The position numbers were made by a program, and so were the translations under genes. 9,942 nucleotides of DNA, from positions 1-9,942 of the forward strand of contig JAEWEZ010000123.1 of the NCBI GenBank assembly GCA_023389045.1. The letters are read 5' to 3'. Below are positions 5,566-9,942 of this stretch, in pieces. Numbering within the stretch: position 1 is the first letter of the stretch; each line of letters begins with the position of its first letter. The stretch is from Actinomycetes bacterium (GTDB lineage: Bacteria; Actinomycetota; Actinomycetes; Actinomycetales; Dermabacteraceae). Below the pieces are notes generated by a model that saw nothing but the letters and a program-made list of their open reading frames with translations, was not told the DNA's origin and searched no databases.

Positions 5566-7188
5566 TCAGCCGCGGACGATCTGCTCCTGCTCGATGTCCT
5601 CGGGGGTCAGGCGTCCATCCGCTTCGGTGTAGGCCTGGCGCCCTTCACCGGTCTGGAAGTCCTTCTTGACCTCGGCCAGGATGCGCTCGAGCTCCTCTTC
5701 GGTCTCCTTCTCGAACTTCTGCGTCTCACGGATGGTCTGCAGAACAGAACCGTTGTGGCGCAGGTGCTCCAGCAGGCGGGACTCGAACTCGCGAACGTCC
5801 TCCACCTCGATGTCGTCGAATTTGCCGGTGGTGCCGGCCCAGATCGAGATGACCTGCTCTTCGACGGGGAACGGGGAGTACTGGGCCTGCTTGAGCAGCT
5901 CCATCAGACGGGCGCCGCGGTTCAGCTGCTGCTTGGAGGCCGCGTCGAGGTCCGAGGCGAACATCGCGAAGGACTCGAGGTCGCGGTACTGGGCCAGCGA
6001 GATCTTCAGCGTGCCGGAGACCGACTTCATCGCCTTGATCTGGGCGGAGCCACCCACGCGGGACACCGAGATACCCACGTCCACGGCGGGACGCTGGTTC
6101 GCGTTGAACAGGTCGGACTGCAGGAAGCACTGACCGTCGGTGATGGAGATGACGTTGGTCGGGATGTAGGCCGACACGTCGTTCGCCTTGGTCTCGATGA
6201 TCGGCAGACCGGTCATCGAGCCGCCGCCCATCTCGTCGGACAGCTTCGCGCAACGCTCCAGCAGACGGGAGTGCAGGTAGAAGACGTCACCGGGGTACGC
6301 CTCGCGGCCCGGGGGACGACGCAGCAGCAGGGACACGGCGCGGTAGGCCTCGGCCTGCTTGGAGAGGTCATCGAACACGATCAGCACGTGCTTGCCCTCG
6401 TACATCCAGTGCTGGCCGATGGCCGAGCCGGTGTAGGGCGCGATGTACTTGAAGCCGGCGGGGTCAGAGGCAGGAGCCGCCACGATGGTGGTGTACTCCA
6501 GGGCACCGTTCTCCTCGAGCGCGGCGCGCACGGAGGCGATGGTGGAGCCCTTCTGGCCGACGGCGACGTAGATGCAGCGCACCTGCTTATTCGGGTCGCC
6601 GGAATCCCAGTTGGCCTTCTGGTTCAGGATGGTGTCGATCGCGATCGCGGTCTTACCGGTCTGGCGGTCGCCAATGATCAGCTGGCGCTGGCCACGGCCG
6701 ATCGGGGTCATCGCGTCGATGGCCTTGATGCCGGTCTGCAGCGGCTCCTTCACGGACTTACGCTGCATCACGGTGGGGGCCTGCAGTTCGAGGGCGCGGC
6801 GGCCAGTGGTGGCGATCTCGCCGAGGCCGTCGATGGGGGCGCCGGTCGGATCAATCACGCGGCCGAGGTAGCCGTCACCCACGGGCACGGAGAGCACCTC
6901 ACCGGTACGACGGACCTCCTGGCCCTCCTCAATACCGGTGAACTCGCCGAGCACGACCACGCCGATCTCGCGCAGGTCAAGGTTCAGGGCCATACCGAGG
7001 GTGCCGTCCTCGAAGCGGACGAGCTCATTGGCCATGATGTCGGGCAGGCCCTCAACGCGGGCGATGCCGTCGGCGGCCTCGGTGACACGGCCGACCTCTT
7101 CACGGGCGGTGCCGTCGGCCTGGTAGGTGGACACGGCCGTGTCCAGGGCGTTCCGGATCTCCTCCGGGCTGATCGTGAGCTCGGCCAT
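5566..7188 (-). CDS. atpA: ATP synthase F1 subunit alpha (regulatory nucleotide-binding)
   Basis: The 540-residue alpha subunit alternates with beta in the F1 hexamer and supplies the arginine finger. The N-terminal beta-barrel runs to about residue 100. The P-loop GDRQTGKT is at 173-180 (Lys179), the VLIVFDDLSK Walker B region at 268-277, RRPPGREAYPGD at 290-301 and VSRVGGSAQ at 375-383 with arginine finger R377. The C-terminus continues about 30 residues beyond the usual end as a charged tail (roughly 508-540), as in other Actinobacteria. The start is ATG 7188-7186. The nearest purine-rich site, GAGAGGAAG, sits about 12 nt upstream, somewhat farther than ideal. atpH ends 85 nt upstream, and the gap holds a small hairpin. 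The stop lies 6 nt before the atpA/atpG hairpin. Confidence 0.98.
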   Translation of the reverse strand: MAELTISPEEIRNALDTAVSTYQADGTAREEVGRVTEAADGIARVEGLPDIMANELVRFEDGTLGMALNLDLREIGVVVLGEFTGIEEGQEVRRTGEVLSVPVGDGYLGRVIDPTGAPIDGLGEIATTGRRALELQAPTVMQRKSVKEPLQTGIKAIDAMTPIGRGQRQLIIGDRQTGKTAIAIDTILNQKANWDSGDPNKQVRCIYVAVGQKGSTIASVRAALEENGALEYTTIVAAPASDPAGFKYIAPYTGSAIGQHWMYEGKHVLIVFDDLSKQAEAYRAVSLLLRRPPGREAYPGDVFYLHSRLLERCAKLSDEMGGGSMTGLPIIETKANDVSAYIPTNVISITDGQCFLQSDLFNANQRPAVDVGISVSRVGGSAQIKAMKSVSGTLKISLAQYRDLESFAMFASDLDAASKQQLNRGARLMELLKQAQYSPFPVEEQVISIWAGTTGKFDDIEVEDVREFESRLLEHLRHNGSVLQTIRETQKFEKETEEELERILAEVKKDFQTGEGRQAYTEADGRLTPEDIEQEQIVRG

Positions 7189-7213
7189 CGCTGTGCTTCG
7201 CTTCCTCTCGGTC

Positions 7214-7228
7214 TCCCTGTATCAGGGA
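7214..7228 (-). promoter_or_regulatory. Short hairpin/palindrome between atpH and atpA
   Basis: TCCCTG (7214-7219) and CAGGGA (7223-7228) form a perfect 6-bp inverted repeat with a 3-nt centre, just upstream of the atpA ribosome site. It could be an mRNA hairpin or a protein-binding dyad. It is short enough to be fortuitous. Confidence 0.4.
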
Positions 7229-7273
7229 TGGGTCTTTGTGATGCTGTGGGGGTGCCGCTGGATCGGCGTGGGG

Positions 7274-8089
7274 TCAGGACGCCAGACGGGCGCGGGCGCG
7301 GCTGAGCCGGCCCAGCACCGTGGCGTCGTAGAGGTCGTCGCCGACCTGGATCCGCAGTCCGCCGACCACCTCGGGGTCCACCGCAAGGTTGAGGTGGACG
7401 TCCTGGCCGTAGATGCGGGCAAGGATCGTGCGCAGGCGGCTGAGGTGAGACTCATCGAGCTGCCGGGCGCTGGTGACGGTCCCGAGCAGACGCTGGCGTC
7501 GGCTCGAGGCGAAATGCGCCATGTCTTCGACTCGTCGAGCCGGCCGCTCGGCGCTATCCCGGGCGACTGCACGCCCGGCCAGATCTGCCACCAGGGGGTG
7601 CACCCGTCCCTCCAGGAGGGAGCGCATGGTGGCGGTGCGGCTGTGACCGCTGCGTCGACGATCCGACAGTGCCTGAGACAGCTCGGGGGTGTCGTCGATG
7701 AGTCGGGACACCTGGAAGAGCTCCTCCTCGACCCGGTCGAGGACGCCGTCACGGTCTGCCTGCACCAGCAGGATCACGACCCCGGCGCGCTCGAGGGCTT
7801 CCAGCACGTCGTTCTGCTCGCTCCAGCGCTGGCGCACCGCGGTGACCGCGATGTCCAGGGCCTGGGGCCCCACCCGGTCGGTGAAGAGAGCACGCAGGGC
7901 ATGCTCCCGAACCTCTGCGGGACGACCGGCGTCGGACAGAAGACGCACGAGCTGGTTGCTCTCGTCGATGGCGTCGGCCATCGCGAAGAGCTGGCCGGCG
8001 ATGGGCTCCGCAGAACCGGCTTCCGCCTGGGCGGCGGCGTCGGCTCGTCGGAGCACCTCACCGAGGGAGGTGGAGGAGATTCCTCGCAT
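7274..8089 (-). CDS. atpH: ATP synthase F1 subunit delta (stator, OSCP-like)
   Basis: Delta links the top of F1 to the b-subunit peripheral stalk. The 271-residue protein is long compared with about 177 in E. coli but typical of actinobacterial delta, which carries an extra internal segment. The N-terminal helical bundle includes SLGEVLRRADAA and a LRALFTDRVGPQALDIAVTAV region near 65-85. The C-terminal part ends with the family signature VDPEVVGGLRIQVGDDLYDATVLGRL. Two starts are adjacent: GTG at 8092 and ATG at 8089. The AAGGA ribosome site ends only 3 nt before the GTG but 6 nt before the ATG, so ATG is preferred. The ribosome site overlaps the atpF stop codon TAA (8099-8101), implying coupling. 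It is a separate gene, unlike the mycobacterial b-delta fusion. Confidence 0.95.
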   Translation of the reverse strand: MRGISSTSLGEVLRRADAAAQAEAGSAEPIAGQLFAMADAIDESNQLVRLLSDAGRPAEVREHALRALFTDRVGPQALDIAVTAVRQRWSEQNDVLEALERAGVVILLVQADRDGVLDRVEEELFQVSRLIDDTPELSQALSDRRRSGHSRTATMRSLLEGRVHPLVADLAGRAVARDSAERPARRVEDMAHFASSRRQRLLGTVTSARQLDESHLSRLRTILARIYGQDVHLNLAVDPEVVGGLRIQVGDDLYDATVLGRLSRARARLAS

Positions 8090-8098
8090 CACTGGTCC

Positions 8099-8641
8099 TT
8101 ATCGGGTCACGGGCTGGACGGACTCGAGGTCGTCCAGGAACCGGTCGATCACACGGCGGGAGCGCTCATCATCGGAGAGGGACTCCCCGACGATCTTGGA
8201 GGCCAGGTCGCTGGCAAGGGTTCCGACCTCACCGCGCAGCTGAGCGGAGGCGGAGATGCGCTCTGCTTCCAGCTGCTGACGGCCAGCGGTCAGAATCCGC
8301 TCGGACTCAGCCTCGGCGCGCTGCTTGGCGGCCTCCACGATGGCCACACCATCCTGGCGGGCCTTCTCGCGGATCGCGGCGGCTTCCTGACGGGCTTCGG
8401 CGATCTGCGCTTCCTGCTGAGCCTTGAGCTCGGCAGCCTCGGCCTTAGCTTTCTCGGCCTTGCGGATGCCGCCTTCGATCTTCTCGCTGCGCTCATCCAG
8501 CACCGCGGTGAAGCGCGGGTAGATGAACATCATGAAGGCGACCACGAAGATCACCAGGAAGATCAGCGACCAGACGATCTCCTGAGGCGCCGGCAGGAAG
8601 AGATCGATGCCCTCGATCTTTTCTCCTTCGCTAAGGATCAT
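8099..8641 (-). CDS. atpF: ATP synthase Fo subunit b (peripheral stalk)
   Basis: The b subunit anchors the stator. From MILSEGEKIEGIDLFLPAP it is 180 residues. A single membrane helix (about 22-42, EIVWSLIFLVIFVVAFMMFI) is followed by YPRF and a long charged coiled coil rich in Ala/Glu/Lys/Arg (about 48-150) that ends in the delta-binding tail. The start was set at ATG 8641. It has GAGGTG 6 nt upstream and lies 10 nt after the atpE stop, whose TGA is part of that ribosome site. A longer in-frame reading would need a TTG at 8677 inside atpE and is unlikely. The single b gene, with no b' paralogue, fits Actinobacteria. Confidence 0.96.
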   Translation of the reverse strand: MILSEGEKIEGIDLFLPAPQEIVWSLIFLVIFVVAFMMFIYPRFTAVLDERSEKIEGGIRKAEKAKAEAAELKAQQEAQIAEARQEAAAIREKARQDGVAIVEAAKQRAEAESERILTAGRQQLEAERISASAQLRGEVGTLASDLASKIVGESLSDDERSRRVIDRFLDDLESVQPVTR

Positions 8642-8651
8642 GGAGGTCACC

Positions 8652-8882
8652 TCAGCCGAAGATGAGGCCGACGACAATCGCCAGGAGGGTCAGGATCTCG
8701 GTGAAGGCCACACCGATGAACATGGTGGTCTGCAGCTGAGAGCGCATCTCGGGCTGGCGGGCCTGAGCCTCAGCGGTCTTGCCGACGAGGATGCCGATGC
8801 CAAGGCCGGGGCCGATCGCAGCAATGCCGTAGCCGATCGTGCCGATGTTTCCGGTGAGCTCGGCGAGGATCATCGGGTCCAC
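8652..8882 (-). CDS. atpE: ATP synthase Fo subunit c (proton-translocating ring)
   Basis: Copies of this 76-residue hairpin protein form the rotating membrane ring. Helix 1 has the glycine-rich face GPGLGIGILVG (24-34), the polar loop ARQPE (41-45) contacts gamma/epsilon, and helix 2 carries the ion-binding carboxylate E62 in FTEILTLL. Position 29 is Ile, not Gln, and the residues after E62 lack the Ser/Thr pair of sodium-type rings, so proton coupling is inferred. The start is GTG at 8882-8880, giving MDPMILAEL like the MDP start of mycobacterial AtpE. AAGGA lies 7 nt upstream. A longer frame to a TTG at 8918 would run through the upstream hairpin, and an ATG three codons in is too far from the ribosome site. 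The gene sits 115 nt after atpB. Confidence 0.97.
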   Translation of the reverse strand: MDPMILAELTGNIGTIGYGIAAIGPGLGIGILVGKTAEAQARQPEMRSQLQTTMFIGVAFTEILTLLAIVVGLIFG

Positions 8883-8901
8883 AGGGTTTTCCTTTCGTTG
8901 T

Positions 8902-8919
8902 GTCGCCCTTGGGGGCAAC
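8902..8919 (-). promoter_or_regulatory. Small hairpin just upstream of the atpE ribosome site
   Basis: In the minus-strand RNA, GUUGCCC (8919-8913) pairs with GGGCGAC (8908-8902) through a 7-bp stem with one U-G pair and a CCAA loop. It ends about 6 nt before GAAAGG. The atpB-atpE gap (8883-8997) is the widest in the operon. E. coli uses its own atpB-atpE region to boost translation of the abundant c subunit, so an analogous role is conceivable here but is only inferred. Confidence 0.4.
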
Positions 8920-8997
8920 GTTTCGGTGTCGGAAGCTAGTTGTTGTCTGGGTGGTCAGTGGTCAGGGGATGCCGTCTGCTGGAGACGGACAGCGGGA

Positions 8998-9792
8998 TCA
9001 GTGCTCGTCGCCGGTGGCCATCTGGATGTACACCGCGGAGAGCATCGTGAAGATGAAGGCTTGCAGGGCGGCCACGAAGATCTCGAAGCCGTAGATGCCG
9101 ATGGCGAGGGCACCGGCGAAGGGAGAGATCGCCATCAGCCAGCTGCCGGAGAACAGCAGCGCATGGGTCATGCCGATGAAGACGACCATCATCATGTGGC
9201 CGGCCACCATGTTGGCCAGGAGTCGAACGGTGAGGGAACCCCAGCGGATGAGCAGGACCTGCAGCAGTTCGATCGGCACCAGCAGGAAGTAGATGGGCCA
9301 CGGGATGCCCGGGGGCATGGTCTCGTGCTTGAGGTAGCCGGCCACGCCGTGCTTACGGATACCGAAGATCACGTAGGTGGCGAAGGTCCACAGCGCGCAG
9401 AGCACGGGGAAACCGATCACGGAGGTGCCTGCGAGGTTGAGGCCCGGCACCACACCGGCCAGGTTCATCGCGAAGATCGCAAAGAACATGGTGGTCAGCA
9501 TCGGCAGGAAGGGACGGCCTTCCCGGATACCCATGGTGTTACCCACGATCTGCTTTTCGACGAAGTCGAAGAGGATCTCAACGCAGCTCTGCAGGCGTCC
9601 CGGCACCAGCTTGGCGCGGGACGCGATGATTCCCAGACCCACGAGGACCACGAGAACAACGATCAGGCGTACGAACTGCACGCGGTTGAACTCAAAGATG
9701 GTGCCCTCAAAGAGGATCGGATCCGGGAAGAACTCCTTGAGCGTCGGGATATGGAAGAACGAATCGCCCTCGGCGAGGAGGACGGGAAGCAC
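8998..9792 (-). CDS. atpB: ATP synthase Fo subunit a (proton channel stator)
   Basis: Subunit a forms the two proton half-channels beside the c-ring. From the GTG at 9792 it is 264 residues. It shows FHIP (13-16), first membrane helix about 39-57, VPGRLQ (63-68), a helix near 98-118, another near 124-144, and the essential-arginine helix LTVRLLANMVAGHMMMVVF (187-205, R190). The last helix, IYGFEIFVAALQAFIFTMLSAVYI (233-256), carries E237 and Q244, and the protein ends GDEH. The conserved RP before the arginine helix is RWG here (183-185). GTG 9792 is the only ATG/GTG/TTG start in the open frame, but its nearest GGAG is 20 nt away. An in-frame CTG at 9807 has GGAG 5 nt before it, so the true protein may be five residues longer. 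It is the first ATP synthase gene in the window. Confidence 0.95.
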   Translation of the reverse strand: MLPVLLAEGDSFFHIPTLKEFFPDPILFEGTIFEFNRVQFVRLIVVLVVLVGLGIIASRAKLVPGRLQSCVEILFDFVEKQIVGNTMGIREGRPFLPMLTTMFFAIFAMNLAGVVPGLNLAGTSVIGFPVLCALWTFATYVIFGIRKHGVAGYLKHETMPPGIPWPIYFLLVPIELLQVLLIRWGSLTVRLLANMVAGHMMMVVFIGMTHALLFSGSWLMAISPFAGALAIGIYGFEIFVAALQAFIFTMLSAVYIQMATGDEH

Positions 9793-9803
9793 GTCGGCGG
9801 TGT

Positions 9804-9942
9804 TCAGCGGATCTCCCAGGACTCGAACTGCCGGCGTGGGGACGCCGACGGGCGGGCAGGTGCAGGGCGTAGGCGCCGGTGAGGGCGCCGTTGCCGTGGC
9901 GCATCCGGATCGTCACCTTCGCCGGGCGGAGAAGCCGCTACG
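9804..9942 (-). CDS. Possible C-terminal end of the gene before atpB (partial, uncertain)
   Basis: One minus-strand frame is open from the window edge to a TGA at 9806-9804. It encodes about 45 residues rich in Arg and Pro and ending RRQFESWEIR. Its stop would overlap a candidate CTG start of atpB as CTGA and sit 11 nt before the GTG. In many Actinobacteria an atpI-like or small membrane protein gene precedes atpB, but this tail matches nothing I recognise. Its third-position GC is lower than that of the neighbouring genes, whereas another frame (9937 to about 9853) looks more coding-like. A third frame ends earlier at 9913. The true gene boundary is therefore unresolved. Confidence 0.3.
   Translation of the reverse strand, partial: VAASPPGEGDDPDAPRQRRPHRRLRPAPARPSASPRRQFESWEIR

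Noticed and set aside
5755..7305. 516-residue plus-strand open frame opposite atpA
   Set aside because: Same reason: it mirrors atpA, has biased composition and no domain.
7127..8665. Plus-strand open frame opposite atpH and atpF
   Set aside because: It crosses two real genes and their junction and has no recognisable motif.
8839..9882. Plus-strand open frame opposite atpB and the atpE leader
   Set aside because: His/Glu/Gly-rich composition is expected from reading a membrane-protein gene in antisense.
9707..9916. 69-residue minus-strand frame overlapping the start of atpB
   Set aside because: It overlaps atpB by about 85 nt, has no ribosome site at usable spacing and no recognisable sequence. 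Its coding-like first third is noted as a finding instead.
1..9942. CRISPR array, tRNA, rRNA, insertion sequence or phage module
   Set aside because: No regularly spaced repeats, RNA gene signatures, transposase motifs or long terminal inverted repeats were seen on either strand.

Overview
The window is a core chromosomal region from a high-GC Gram-positive bacterium (Actinomycetota, most likely Micrococcales-like). The evidence for this is the GC-rich codon third positions, the presence of the actinobacterial mismatch-repair nuclease NucS, a separate ~271-residue delta subunit of ATP synthase (not the mycobacterial b-delta fusion), a DUF2550 membrane protein directly after atpC, and frequent GTG starts. 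A Dermabacter/Brachybacterium-type genome would fit, but this is an impression and was not searched.

Layout. Positions 1-189 hold the intergenic region upstream of nucS, with a probable start codon of a divergent minus-strand gene at the extreme left edge. nucS (190-921) and nagA (979-2229) run on the plus strand. Positions 2230-2327 are a convergent intergenic gap holding a short 15-nt tandem repeat and a large nested hairpin. The rest is a complete F-type ATP synthase operon on the minus strand, read right to left as atpB-atpE-atpF-atpH-atpA-atpG-atpD-atpC, followed by a DUF2550 membrane protein gene. Upstream of atpB (9793-9942) only the ambiguous tail of a preceding gene may be present. 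No gene-free stretch exceeds 300 bases.

How the genes work together. The eight atp genes encode the membrane Fo part (a, c-ring, b) and the soluble F1 part (delta, alpha, gamma, beta, epsilon), which couple proton flow to ATP synthesis. Spacing is tight: atpD/atpC overlap by GTGA, and atpE-atpF and atpF-atpH are about 10 nt apart. Wider gaps with small hairpins lie at atpB/atpE, atpH/atpA and atpA/atpG. NucS performs non-canonical mismatch repair and NagA feeds amino-sugar recycling; neither has an obvious mechanistic link to ATP synthase.

I do not see a novel multi-gene system here. The points most worth a second look are an epsilon subunit that lacks the whole C-terminal helical (inhibitory) domain, the structured convergent terminator, the intercistronic hairpins, an unusual atpB start, and operator-like repeats before nucS.
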